A DNA stretch of 64,000 nt from Chalara sp. BL73 (lineage: Eukaryota; Ascomycota; Leotiomycetes; Helotiales). Location: contig CAKJVC010000186.1 in NCBI GenBank assembly GCA_918026815.1, positions 1 to 64,000 on the forward strand, read 5' to 3'. Under the pieces are notes generated by a model, which was not told the origin of the DNA, did no database searches, and was given only the letters and a program-made list of their open reading frames with translations. A program made the translations under genes and the position numbers. Below are positions 13,201-25,442 of the stretch, piece by piece (the stretch's first letter is position 1; every line of letters begins with the position of its first letter).

Positions 13201-13836
13201 GGCACGGACTGTAGAATCTTCACAGGACCCATTTCTTACCTCGTCGGCGGAAGAACTTGTAAGCGCGCCTGTGAAATTCAATGATGTCCGAATATACCAT
13301 AGCAAGTACCTGTTGAAAGTCCGAAGTGCCTTGAAATGTGACACTGAGCCTGTCAAAGCGTGGGAGATTTTCTGCTATCCGAACATATGCGCTAATCAAC
13401 TTGTCGAAAGAGGACAAGAAGTCTGAGGCGAGCTGCAAGGTGCTTAAGTCTCGATTTGATATCCTGGATCTAGGGACTCACCTTGAGCATGAGTTTTACA
13501 GGTGCCTGCACAATGTTTCAGATGGTTCAGGTGGTCAAGCTTTCTGGTTCCACTTACCCATACGTATGGCAGATAGGGCGTTCCGTTGCAGAGAACTTCA
13601 ATGATTTTTGAGTACCGATCAAGTCCATTGAAAAAGGGTTGGAGACGTCTCATATTTCGAAGGCAGCCTCGAGCCCCTAAATCTCGTTCAATTTGTCGGG
13701 CAGCCTCTCTCACGTCTTGTAGGGTTGTCAATTGAAACTCTCTCCTATCGTCAAAATTTACTGTTTGTTCGAAACGGTTGAAAGCGTCTTCAAAAATAAT
13801 CCGCGCTTGCGCAGAAGGAGGTACGTTTGTAGCCAT
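10262..13836 (-). CDS. NLR-like protein: DUF7708-type N-terminus, NACHT NTPase, C2H2 zinc fingers
   Basis: Ten exons give 1030 aa: 13836-13558, 13505-13482, 13432-13240, 13182-12217, 12163-12058, 12008-11748, 11689-11214, 11152-10675, 10620-10423, 10373-10262. The sum is exactly 1031 codons. The N-terminal 200 residues match the helical domain that precedes NACHT in many fungal STAND proteins (ILEFHRRA-like IIEFHRRAYKFF). The NACHT core has Walker A GKPGAGKS (about 287-294) and Walker B IIVDGLDEIE (about 381-390), then a winged-helix region. The last 220 or so residues hold five C2H2-like fingers, including CPIKGCPRSEGGKGFKRK and YVCPFCPDRERKYPRPD, as in known fungal NACHT-finger proteins. 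Such proteins are proposed intracellular receptors for non-self or incompatibility signals. Exon 2 is only 24 nt. The exon 7/8 join uses an AAAG acceptor; see findings. The gene is divergent from the SNF2 gene. Confidence 0.9.
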
Positions 13837-14163
13837 GGCCAGAAAGTCGTTTTATATTATGCGCTGATAGATCGTAGCTCTGCCAAAGAGCAGCCCCTGA
13901 ATGATATAAGGCTTCAGGCACATTGGAGCTATGATAGCGTTTGCCGGTGGTACTGTAATGTGAAATGGTTTAGTAAGTGGTGCATAGGTCGCGAGGCAGA
14001 ACTGGGCGTCGGTCAGGGCAGTGCAGTGCGGCTGCGAGCGTCAATGCATGACGTGTTTGCTTGATGCAGTGTCAAGCCGAGAACACTCAGCCGCGCTGCT
14101 GACACTAACAAAAGACGACCACATCAATTCTTCACCAAAATCTCAACTTCATGCTAGAAAACC
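13837..14163. promoter_or_regulatory. Shared intergenic promoter of NACHT and SNF2 genes
   Basis: The two start codons face away from each other across 327 bp, so one short region must hold both promoters. A TTTATATTATG stretch sits just upstream of the NACHT start (about 13850). The SNF2 start has a good fungal context (AACCATGG). No operator motif was identified. Confidence 0.55.
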
Positions 14164-17100
14164 ATGGAAACAAACGTCGATGATACAATTTGGAGCGTCG
14201 GGGAGAACTCCGGAAAACGTCGCAGAGTAGCGCTTGACCATTTGGATGAAAGTCTTGAAATGCAACAGGTTGGGCCGATTTCAACCCAGAATTACTCGTA
14301 CAGTGAATTTCTCGAGGAGAATGGTTGCACCAGTAATGAGCGGAGCATGTCGTACTATCTGAACGGTCCTACTACATTTTCAAATGCTGAGGGTGCGTTT
14401 CCAACTCTTGAAGCCGCTGGTATGTGTATTCGTTGCTGGCCAACTATTACTTAAGGTTACCTAAGGGGAACAAATCCAGACTCAAATATTACAGGTTCTT
14501 ACACATCGCTATATGCCCTGTCAGGCATGCCGGAATATCAATATCTCTCTAACAGCCTCGAACCGCAACATTTGGAGGACGGGATCTTTTCAAGTGAGGT
14601 CAATGCCTTACCAGGACATCCCGGTTCAAACAGTAGTCATGATACGGAAGTAGTGTGTTTTGGAGAGGTTCGTCAACGCGACAACTACTTCAATTAATCA
14701 ACCAAAACGATTAATTTGCGCAGCTTCGTAGTATCTCAGTCAAATTAAAAAAATCTGCGATCTCGGGTCCCGTCCGAGCCAAGTTGGGCAATGGTCGCAC
14801 ATTGTTTGACGATTTTGGATTACCGCTAGGCAATATTCAACAAGACGTCTCCGGTGTTCTCCGTTTGCTCTCCTCTGAACACGGGGTGGAATTACAGCTT
14901 TCCTGTCTTCCAAGGACCTCGAGCTTCCCATTGAGAAGCGTCAATTACGGACACGATGCGACGCACGCTGCAGAAAGTCTTTCTGTCATCATCTATGGAC
15001 CAATGACAGTGTACGACGAGATTGGAGAATTCCTTCAAGACGTTGGCATGTACTTGCAAGATCCCCAAGACTGTGATCGGAGGGTCAGGTATCGGAACCC
15101 TCACCGTTTATCTGGACTAGATGATGATGCTCCAATGACGTCGGAACTAAGAAAGCTTCAGCCTCAAGAAAACCGTGCCGAAGAACTTCTCCAATCCCCA
15201 ATCGATATCTTCTCCGACTTCGAAACGCATACTTTGCTCTCCGAAACGGTCAGTCCAGACAGTCTAACGACAGAGCTATATAGGTGAGTTATTCCGAAAC
15301 TGCGAATTGAATCTATTGACCGTAATCAAGCCACCAAAAACAGGCCCTTACATTCATGTTGAAGAGGGAGAATGGCTGGGCTCTCTCTGATACTGATCAG
15401 GATATATGGCGTGAACTGATTGATGACAAGAGGCGAAGGTTCTATATACTTCCTATCGCCCATGCATCGCTGAATGAAACTAGATATGTGAACAACATTA
15501 CAGGGGATATTCAAGATGTAATCCCAGTACAATTTCGAGGAGGTTTGCTCGCTGACCCAATGGGTCTTGGAAAGACATTAAGTACAATTGCTTTGATCGC
15601 ATCAGATAGGAACCCGACTGAAAAGCTGGCAATCCGCCAAGATGACTCATTTGAGTCGATACTGGCGATGAGAAAAACTACTTTGCTAGTTGCACCTTCA
15701 ACGCGTGAGATTTGGTTTTAAAGTATTTAATTCGTTGATTTCCTGACATTCACATAGTTCTTGATATGTGGAATGCACAGCTTCAAAGGTATAAAACCTA
15801 TGCTTCAAAATACTTCCTGGCTGATCACATTCTGCAGGCATCTAAAGCCGGGTGCCTTCAAATGGATCACACACCACGGTCAAAGACGTCTAACAACTAC
15901 CACTCAGATCTGTCAATATGATATAGTGCTCACGAGCTATCAAACTATTACATCGGAATGGAGAAAGCGAGAAAGTGTGTCAAGTCCAATTCTCATCCAC
16001 AAGTGGCACCGAGTTGCTCTGGACGAGGGTGAGTGGATATTCACAGCGACTAAATTGCCAAACCCTAACATTTTCAAGGGCATCAGATCCGTAACAGTGA
16101 CACCGTCGCTGCAAAAGCACTCTGCTCACTGGAATCTAGGTCGCGATGGATCGTAACAGGCACACCTATCCAAAACCGCTTATCTGACCTTATGAGCTTG
16201 CTTCAATTCCTACGTCTTCATCCCTACAACGAAGCCACCATGTTTGAAGCACATATCGTTGAGCCTTGGAAAAGAGGGAATGAAGAGCAGGCGATACAAC
16301 GTTTGAAGAAGCTCTTCATGGCGATTGCTCTTCGACGCTCAAAGTCAGTCGTTGAATTGCCTGCTAGGGTTAACATCATCCGCAGGCTCAAATTCACAGA
16401 AGCAGAGCTCGCGCAATACCGCGAAGCAGAGATTTCGATTACTACCATTCTAGATGGTGCCATTAGAACCGGAATGTATGGATCGAATCTATACGCGAAT
16501 GCTCTGCAAAGAATCAACCAGCTCCGGACGATCTGTAACCTTGGCGCCTTTATCAAATTCTCGAAAGGGGATAGCAGCAAGTCTCTTTCTCAAGATCACT
16601 GGAATAATGGCATAGCTCAAGCTTATTTGAATGGCCTGATCACGGTCGGAGCAGCCAAGTGCGCCGAATGCGGCGTGGATCTTGAGTCCGTAAGTCAACA
16701 TGCAAGTGAGGAATCTCTACAGAAGAGTGGTGAAGTCATGCTATTTGAATGCTTGCTTCTCTTCTGCAGTCGGTGTTCCCAGAAACGAGACAAGAAGCGA
16801 AGCTCTCATTGTTGCCCGTGTGGGAAACCAGCTCCATGCCCGAGCGCTGTTGTTTCGACAAGCTGCTCATCCGGTGAGCTGCCTAATGATGCATGGGCAA
16901 CGAATCATGCGATGGAGTTTCCAACGAAGGTTAAAAGCCTCGTTGAGGACATCAATAGCCTTGCAAGCAATACTAAAAGGTAATGCAGTCAATGACTCAA
17001 ACTTGCAAGGTGCCATTCTTGGACCATTGAAGAGCCTAACACTAACTTCTCCAGTGTTGTATTTTCCTTTTGGACATCAACACTTGATATAGTGGAACTA

Positions 17101-17689
17101 GCGCTCGACAGATCTTCTATTCAATATGCACGAGTAGATGGGAAATTGAACATGAAGAGACGAATCTCTGCATTCGAGAAGTTCCGCGACGATCATAATG
17201 TTACGGTTCTTCTTTTAAGTCTATCCTGTGGCGCAGTGGGGTAAATATATGTACAACTGCCACATTTAATCTCTCCGGCTTACAGGTTATAGGATAGATC
17301 TGACCTCTGCAAGCCGAGCGTATCTTATGGAGCCCCATTGGAACCCGCATGTTGAAGAACAGGCTTTCGCTCGAATACACCGTATGGGCCAGTCACGGGA
17401 AGTCACTACCGTTAGATACGTAATGGAAAACTCTTTCGAAGAGGTATGTCCAGTTTTTTCCCCAAAAACAAACAGATGGACAGAGTTTGCTGACTTTTCT
17501 CGAAAGCATATGTTGAAACTTCAAAATCGAAAGACTCATCTGGCAGAACTCATCTTTTCTCGGAAGAGGATATCAGATAATGAAGTGAATATGAGCCGCA
17601 TTCATGTAAGTCCTCTCTCACACACACACACTGATCACAAGACGAAATTTGACTAGCCATTTTAGCATCTACGGTCCCTGCTGAGCTAA
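14164..17689 (+). CDS. SNF2-family helicase/ATPase, Rad5/Rad16-like
   Basis: Eleven exons give 981 aa: 14164-14419, 14495-14667, 14724-15283, 15331-15704, 15758-15788, 15838-16028, 16079-16979, 17055-17240, 17293-17443, 17507-17605, 17666-17689. The sum is exactly 982 codons. Helicase motif I is GLLADPMGLGKT (about 401-412) and motif II is LDEGH, where relatives usually have DEMGLGKT and DEAH. Motif III is VTGTPIQNR. After a Cys-rich insert (about 723-776, CxxC pairs, RING-like but degenerate) comes the C-terminal lobe: VLLLSLSCGAVG, SRAYLMEPHWNP, QAFARIHRMGQ. Before the helicase is a stretch with SVIIYGP and YLQDPxxCDRxVRYRNPH, typical of this fungal subfamily. It likely acts on chromatin or DNA repair intermediates as a nuclear ATPase. 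Two weak splice choices (donor GTTCGT at 14668, acceptor CAAG at 15330) keep the frame. No break was found. Confidence 0.9.
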
Positions 17690-18125
17690 ACAGATCAACG
17701 TCTCTACTGAAAGTGATGCTCATCCTTGTGAATTATTTCCCCTAGTTGATATCCTTATAAAGATCAAACGGTGGGTAATAGCATATGAGACTTCGGATAC
17801 GTATTTTATTACGAATGTATATCTGACGGAAAAGGGGGAGTTAATAAATAGTGAGACCCGAGCTAGACCTAATTAGGACCGGCCACGGCAAAATAGCTGC
17901 CGATTAAAGAAAAATAAGTACACTAGATTATTATCTTGACTTAGGCATGAATTTCATAATCTAGGAGAGAATCTTCCCGTATAAGTGATATTCTCTTGTA
18001 TCCGGTTGCTTCCATCTCAGGAAAGCCTCCTGTCCAACACGTCACACGCCACACGTGACTCTGATCTCAATCTCCTGAACCAAGCCGATGGGAGGGCACA
18101 CTGATGTTTTCATGATCTCCTGCTA

Positions 18126-18580
18126 GTGTGGCTCTGCGAACGAACTTTTCATCACTTCTGTGCTGTCAGGAACGACGGTAAATGACTGGTTGCCGAGTTT
18201 TCGGTGTCCACACTCAGCGTATCTTTGCATCAAGGCTCATGTGGCTCTGCAAACCGTACTTTTGTTTCTACGCAGCATTGAGAGAGGCGATATGATTGGG
18301 TAAGGATAATATATGCATTCAATGAGTGGATCTTCTGAAGTTTGCTGCCGCTTGGCAGCAGCCAGCGACTTCATGTGGTTGGCTGATCCGCCAGGCAACC
18401 ACGCCCAGCACATATGTGTGTAATACATGTGGCTCTGCTCCCAAGTCTGCTATCACTTCAGCAGCCAGTGGCGAAGCGGTATAATTGGTTGATCTAGAAC
18501 AGTGATTGTGATTGGGCATTAACCCCCTCGGATGATGTGGACCCTCGGATGATGTGGACCCTCGGATGGTGTGGCTCTGC
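18126..18580. repeat. Four dispersed copies of a GTGTGGCTCTGC-headed unit
   Basis: The 12-mer RTGTGGCTCTGC occurs at 18126, 18239, 18427 and 18569, spaced 113, 188 and 142 bp. Two copies (18427 and 18569) continue similarly with AGTCTGCTATCACTT. The units starting at 18239, 18427 and 18569 end in TATRATTGG (about 18290, 18480, 18620). This suggests a degenerate tandem or satellite-like array with variable inserts. Confidence 0.7.
18525..18575. repeat. 17-bp tandem repeat, about three copies
   Basis: CCCTCGGATGATGTGGA is repeated head to tail about three times, with the last copy ending GATGGTGTGG and running straight into the fourth GTGTGGCTCTGC copy of the dispersed array. Confidence 0.85.
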
Positions 18581-18820
18581 TGGGAGTCTGCTATCACTTT
18601 TGGGCAACAGGCCGTGAATTAATATGATTGGGCCAGAGTACGTACTAGCAGCAAACGAACTAATACCGTAAGCCTTAGGTGTAATTTTGGAAGGTGCCCC
18701 CTTTGGGAGCCATGGGGCTTGTTTGCTCTTTCAGCATCGTCATTAAAACTGGACAAATTTGATATGAGAGAACGCTGAATCAGATTAAGGATGATTAGCT
18801 AAGGAATGGGAAACTAAATC

Positions 18821-18856
18821 TTGCTCAGGTTGCCCAGGTTGCCCAGGTTGCCAGGC
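18821..18856. repeat. 9-bp tandem repeat, four copies
   Basis: TTGCCCAGG is repeated four times; the first copy has one substitution (TTGCTCAGG) and the last is one base short. A simple minisatellite with no coding context. Confidence 0.85.
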
Positions 18857-21800
18857 AAGTTGACCGGGCAGAGGGCGATTAGCGCCAGAGCAAGAGCGGC
18901 AGGCTTCTAATACCATGCGATGCACAAAGAAGAAAAAATTCGATATTGTACCTATGGATCTACTCTTTATGTATCCTCAATGACGATGCTGCAGATTGGT
19001 CAAGGAATCCGGCCAAGTGAGTGCCATCTACACTAATTCCATTCTTATCGTCGCAGCAGACTCTGCATCAATATCCATGGCGGTCTATTCTCTCCCCGCG
19101 GCATAACTATAACACACGCCTGCAGCAAACTCCTTAACAACGTAAATAATTCCAACTCCATCTTCGTTCGCTGTATGATATCGAAGGGATCTTCGGAATC
19201 TGGATGGACGAGATAGTCCGTTGTCTACCATGGCACTCTAGCGATAATTTTGGTAATTACAGGAGTCGCAGGTTGAAACAAGACTATGCACCTACCTGAT
19301 CGTGGGCCCCAATGGCCAGCCGACTAAGACACCGCCCAGAAGGCGACCGCGGGAACTCATATCCTCGAATCCAAATCCGAAAAACTGCTTGATACCTCTC
19401 GTCTTCAAATATCTATGGACTAGGGTCAGGTGTGATTACATTATCTGTCTGTCTTATTCCAATATATATCCAACTCAAGTCCATGCCAAATGGTAGCCCA
19501 TGGCGATTTGTTGCTGATAGAAATCGGAATTAACGGATTCTCCACACAGGTTTCTCGGAAGACGCCTATGGGGACCGCTTGACCCTGATGTGAAAGGGGG
19601 GAGAGGATGAGGTCTCTATTGAGCAAGATCACTTCTTCCTTATTCGCGCCATAACCAGTAGGGGGAAAGATGGAAGACAGTCAGATACTAGGTATGATTT
19701 TAGTAGAGAAGTTTCCGAAATGTGGTCCAGCTGCGTTTAGCAGAGTAGGATTCGTGCTTGGAAACCACGGATTTTCATTGCAACAGTAGGATGCGAAGGA
19801 CAAGGTTCAAGTAATAAATCTAGTATAAGCCAGAATAGTGTGATCGCCGGTCTTGCTCAAGGACAGCAGACCACGCCTCATTTAACGATGAAAGATAAGA
19901 AACAAAAATAAATACACGAAGTTGGAAGTCCCTTAGCTTCGTGCCTTTAGTATAGCAAGTACTTGTTTCACATTCCACTCCCTAAGCGCTGACATACAGA
20001 TAATATTATTCTAGCTGCGCGGGCAGACAGAAATTTGGAAGGTGAGAGGAATGTTAATATAGATCGACGATCACCAAGAAGGGCTTATTTACACCTCAAA
20101 CCCTCATCGTCGAGCATGACTTGTAACCCTAATATTTTGGGACACGATGCTATGTAGTTATACTTCTTCATCTACCAGAGCATCTTTCTTTCTATGATGA
20201 GAACCTGCACGGCCCACGGGACTGTCTCAGATTTATCAAGTAATTCAAATTAAATCTCGAAGATACAGATATTGTAATGACGAAGCGCTGAGATAGGTTT
20301 GCGATGAATGTTGGGATTGGAATTCAGTGTCAATTGGAAGAGTTTGGATAGTTTTCTCGACTTGAAGGAGAATAGCCATGCACTTCGTCCTAATGGTTTG
20401 TCATACCAGTGTTTCAAGCTATCTGATATCGCTCTCTCATATTGTCACCCCTTCACCACAGAGTTCTTGATATTGCCGACTTCTTTCGGCCCTAGCCATA
20501 GTTATGAGAGCATGAGTGATCGTGAGAAAACGCAGATACAGTATTTTGCTCTGCACACTTTTGGTTTGGGTTGGTGGAGATATATTGCAACAATGCCAGC
20601 ATTATCTGGGGCACTGTTGAGAATGATGCACATATTAGGTTTTTCTTATGTTGGGTACTTGAACTGCTCATATTTGAAGCAAATCCAAGAGCGTTCAGGA
20701 AACCCCTGGGAGATTTTCGTCTCCACACATGAAACCCAGCCTGGAATATCTGGTAACTAGTAGGTGAAGCTACGTACTACGTTTTGGTGATTCGCAGGGG
20801 CTCGGGTTGGGTCCCTCGCCATACGAAGGAGAATGGCGAGATCGCCCCTCTCTGTCATCTGCCTTTGTGTCATCCAGTCCTGCGACCGAAGGCTGTGTGA
20901 CTATCTGTACATGTCAAGTACTTGAAAGCTTCTTTTAATCCATGTTTAACCATTTAGAAGAACCAGACTTGCAGTGTATCATCAGGTATTTGGCAAACCC
21001 GTCCATAACATTAGGCAGCGCAGACCGGGCATATATCTTCTGAATTCACTATTTAGCCATATTAACTGAGAGAGCCATAGTTCTAGTCAGCTAGTAGTGG
21101 CTTCAGAGCAGTGACTACGTCTCATGTTTCCTAGTAGATTAAATTGGAGGTCGGAGTCTGGTGGAGTAGGTGGCTCAATGCTAAATTTAACAGGCGCCTA
21201 TTGCCATCAGCTCCGAATAATTGGACGAACTATTTTGTTTGCTCTGTGTAGCAGAAGTGAGCACCTGCGGAGAGAAACTCGAGATTATTCCTTACGTATC
21301 AGTCACTGAAGCAGTGGTTGAGAGCATTTGGCTTGAGAGCTGGTTCCAGTTCTCTGGGCTGAATGTCGGCCAACATCATCGAGGTTTTTGAACGTTGGCC
21401 ACACTCTTAAAAGAGGCTGGAGTCTCTGTCGATTTCGAACTTCCAGTGAAACATTGGGCTCATAAGCTATAAGACATTTTCCAAATCCCTTGTGAGGCCG
21501 TGTTCTCTTTATAGATGGCTTAGCTAAAAGTTATCTGCAAGCCAACTATTTTCAAATTAACGTGTATCCGAGCGAAGCATGCCTCCATTACGAGATAAGG
21601 TACCCTGGCGAAATGGAAATACGACTATGCGTGGTTGCTCAAGGGTCGTAGGTTTGATGTCATCTTAAGTTGGCCAGTGAGTTATTGTTGAGCCCCGTTA
21701 CTGATCTGTAAAAATGATTGAAATTGCAGCTTGTCGAACAGCCGTAAAACCTCAGCCTTCTACTAAAGGTGCGCTAGCACCAGCACTATGGGCGGTCGGA

Positions 21801-23970
21801 AGCTCAACCATATCAATAGTGCAGGCACACCTAATAGCGGTGGTGCCCAACCTTTCCAGCGACGCATTGATATTACAACCGAAGTAAATCAATCTTTCGA
21901 CAACCTCTTGATGGCTCCGACTGACGGAAAGTTAAAGAGCAGCACCACCATTTACGCTAGCCCCTTATTGTATGGGAAGCTCAACCATAGGTAAGTGGCC
22001 TTCTCAGGCAGCCATTGGCAAAGGGGAATTAGTACCCGGAGGTATTGCAAAGTTTGCAGAAGCCCCTATCTCGTATAACAACAGAACGCAACTAAGATGG
22101 CTACCGAAGCAAGCTGCCCTAAGCGCATTACACCACCACCTGCTGGAGGTGCGTGAATGCGGGCGTTATGATTGAGGAGGAGTTTGTCAATATTCGATCG
22201 GCCTCCTTCACGCAGCCTGTAGTGCAGTCATTGAATAGCCATTCCCTAGTATGCCATTTACATCTGCTCATACTTCAGCAAAAGTTTCACAACACCTCCC
22301 ACTCTTCCCTGCTTAGCATAGCAAGCTTCCTGTAGCGCCGCCTAACCTTGGAAACTCCGTGTATCAGTTCTGTGTTTGATAATAGAAGTAAATTCTTGAA
22401 CCCACGAAATTGCTGCCTCGAAACGTAGTTGGCTTTCTAATGCGACCGCTGCTAGTGGCTGTATTGAAAGGGGCTTCAGACCTTATCTTCTTAGCGGTGC
22501 GCCATCCAAGAGCTCTCTTTGTCACCTGATCGTTGATTTCGCTAGACGTGAGCTGTAGATCCCCGAGGTAAAGCCTATGCACCTCTTTCACTGTCCAAGG
22601 AGGCGAAGATGTACAAAGCTACACTTTGAAAGCCGACTACACGAGATCAGCCTCCAATTTATACGTTGATTTTGTACGCTACTTCTTTCAAAAAGATTTT
22701 CGTGGCACTGAGGATCTTGAGGCGCTCTCTTTGGCCTCTAATGAAGTCGTTACGGACCCAGACAGCATGCTTTCGCAGGTTCCTTTTTAGGACAAGAACA
22801 AAGGCCCACCTATTCTTGCAGGCAGCTTCATTTGACCCTAGATAGGTAGCAAGCAAAAGCCAATGGAGAGTGTTATTCGAGAAGGATGATAAGACACGCT
22901 AGTCCTACATGGCCTGAGGTGTTCGAATGTCACAGAATTCGCCACTAGCCCAGACAGCGAACACAGGGATGCTTATTGGTCTTTAGGTCTGGTAACATCC
23001 TGGGGTATAAAGGAGGATTTGAAATAAAAGCAATCTTTCAAAATATTTTTGTGTGCAGTTCGAGCAGTCGCCTTTTATAATACCTTCTGACACTATGAAT
23101 ATGTGATACGTGCCAGAAAAGGTGATCGAAAAGTTTTACGCCAATTGGGGCAGCCAAGGATGCCTCAGAAACTCTGTAATCTATCTCCGTCCTTCCAATT
23201 CTGCCTTCGGATCCACTTTAAAAACCCTGTGAAATGATGTGAAGGATAGTGGCTTCAATCAACTGTTTGCAAACGAAGCCCTCCCCCCTATGAGTAGCTG
23301 GCATATGACCGTGTTCATCCCCGTTCGCGATCAGGAGCGAGGGGAGAGCATAATGCCTAGAAAAGCCTACGCTAAGGACTGAAAGTGATCAGTGGCAAGG
23401 ACTTGAAGGGCCCTTACGAGGATTGGCCTCGTTGCGCCGTTGGGCAGCTGAGAAATATGATAGTGGACCCGGAGATTCGGCCACCATAATATCTTCAAAT
23501 CAGTAAAGAGGTGCCACAAGTCAGGTACAGCACTAGTCTGAAGCTACTGCCCACAACAGGAACGGCGGGCGCTCTTGTAGAACGGCTAAAGCAGATATCG
23601 CAACAGGTGTGGGGCAGCTACACCAGCAACTATGTTTGCCGTCTCACATTGGCCTACTTACAACAAGAACTGCCTCAAGATGAATCGGACAAGCTCATGG
23701 AGAATACAGAGCAATGTGCCGGCAGTATCCTGGCACGCGTTGAATTTGATACGGGCTGCCTATTTTCGTTTGAAAACATGCAAAGGTTTAACCCTGAGGT
23801 GTTCTTATAAGTAGGTAAGGTAAGATATGGACGTAGCTGGTAGGGCAATCATACGGTTATACAAATTTGGAAGTATTCTTCGGTCAGTTTCCTTGGTCAA
23901 TGAGACTGGCTGGAGACACCACACCCTTGGCAAAAATGCTTGCGTCGATCATTTTACTAAGCTGCTTCTC

Positions 23971-23991
23971 TTTTTTTTTTTTTTTTTTTTT
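23971..23991. repeat. Homopolymer T21
   Basis: Twenty-one T in a row on the plus strand, about 150 bp past the stop of the minus-strand GH16 gene, so it reads as poly-A in the sense of that gene. Confidence 0.95.
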
Positions 23992-24139
23992 CGAGAGCTG
24001 AAGTACAGAATTTACAAAACGACAGAGATATGGAGGCTCCTGGTTGGAGAAAAATAACGAGAAATAGCGAGAAATAAAATGTTTCCAGCATTTGTCCTGC
24101 CTTTTGAGCAAGGACATTGAGAAGCGATTAAATAGCTCA

Positions 24140-25442
24140 TTAGAATAATAAACTAATACTCGCTAGAGCCAATACTAATGCAACGAGCCATGTGAAGGAT
24201 AGACCTGGCCCATACCCTGCTACACTAACGACCGGTGTCCCTGGACTTGTATTTGCGTCAATGCTACACACAACCTTGCAGCCTTGCGCCAATTCTGCGC
24301 GTGATTCTATAGGACCCTGATTATTGCTATCTTCAAACGCTTCAGCTGAGGAACGAGGAAAGTTCTCAAAAGCTCCATATACATCATGCTTCATCCCATC
24401 ACGCTTCGTTTTTGACCTTGTAACCGGACTTGAGGTATTATATGCGATTTCGATCCACTGAATCTGCAAATACGCTGCATCGCCTACAGTCATATTCCCC
24501 GTCCAACTGCCGCCATTGCTCCACATATTCAAAATCAACCCTGCGGGATTTTTCGGTGCATGAAAACTGATATTTGCCACACTCTCTCCATTTACATACC
24601 AGGAGCTCAAGCCTGGTAACCAATCATATCGATATTCAGACCATTCGCTCCATTTGACTGCACCTGGAAGTGTGGCATTTCGCGTAGCTTCGGGAAAGTC
24701 GTCGCCGGATGTAGACTCGGATGGTTGGTTGGTGAGCTGAATTTTGTCAGCTGGGCCGGAGGTTAGAATCTCGATATCGGCTTCTTCGACGTCTGGGGAG
24801 GAAGCCGTGCGGCAGAGGCCGGGACAGTACCAGGTGAAGATCCCAGCGCAGGCTCCAGGAGGGCCGATTATGCGGGCGAAAAAGCGCGCGGAGAGGTATT
24901 GGTAGTTGATGGCCGTGGAGTCAATTTCTGCGGCGGACTGGAAGAACTCGGTGCGTGTTGTGCGCATCGTGAGGTAGGAATTGTAGCTGGGTGATGAATC
25001 AGTGCTAGCTTCTGCGAGAAGTAGAGGCCTTAGTAAGTTTTATTGCCGTTTTTGGGTGGAGGGAGGGAGAGGAAGGAGACTTACCTATGTAGACGTTGTT
25101 TTTGGAGTAGATCATAAGTACAGATGCGTCAGAACTGGAATCATTGAGAAAATAGCTATTGTTCCAAGTCTGCGTATCCCAGTCGCTTGTCCATGATGAG
25201 TCGGAGAAGAAAGCGCTCGATGCAACGTAATTATTTGGATCTGACATTTGTGTTATGACAGCAGGTTGTGATGTGAGTGCTAAAGGGACATTGCGGTAGT
25301 CAAAGAAGCGGTGGTAACTGAAATACGCTTCTGTGGAACCATTTGTTTTAAAGCAATCGCATTGATTGCCATTGTCTTTCTGAGCTTTTCCAGCTGCACA
25401 AAGCAAGAAAATGTCAAGGTATAGTAAAGCAAGGCGAGTCAT
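24140..25442 (-). CDS. Secreted GH16 family glycosidase/transglycosidase, probably GPI-anchored
   Basis: Two exons (25442-25085 and 25011-24140) around a 73-nt intron (donor GTAAGT, acceptor CGCAG) give 409 aa. The N-terminus is a signal peptide (MTRLALLYLDIFLLCAAG). The concanavalin-A-like glucanase fold shows AEIDSTAINYQYLSARFF, GACAGIFTWY and the catalytic-type EEADIEIL (compare ExDxxE), then SEWSEYRYDW, the acceptor-side WYVNGE and LILNMWSNGGSW. The C-terminus is Ser/Thr-rich and ends in a hydrophobic tail (WLVALVLALASISLLF), as in GPI-anchored wall proteins. GH16 enzymes cut or re-link beta-1,3(4)-glucan, and the Crh subgroup links chitin to glucan; which one applies here is not decided. 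Its neighbours are two chitin deacetylases and a chitin-synthase-like GT2, which fits wall remodelling. Confidence 0.85.

Larger units (their letters stand above)
17690..24139. other. Long gene-free region with repeats and decayed sequence
   Basis: No intact gene is supported over 6.4 kb. Contents seen: dispersed GTGTGGCTCTGC repeats (18126-18580), a 17-bp tandem (about 18525-18575), a 9-bp tandem (18821-18856), and a T21 run (23971-23991). Plus frames in 22.6-23.85 kb have longish open stretches broken by stops and frame changes, so probably a decayed gene, but I cannot place the family. An open frame of 150 codons at 20308-20760 (plus) has no recognisable domain, and I do not call it. Confidence 0.5.

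Noticed and set aside
20308..20760. 150-codon plus-strand frame
   Set aside because: No domain, no start context, composition not convincing, and sits in a decayed area.
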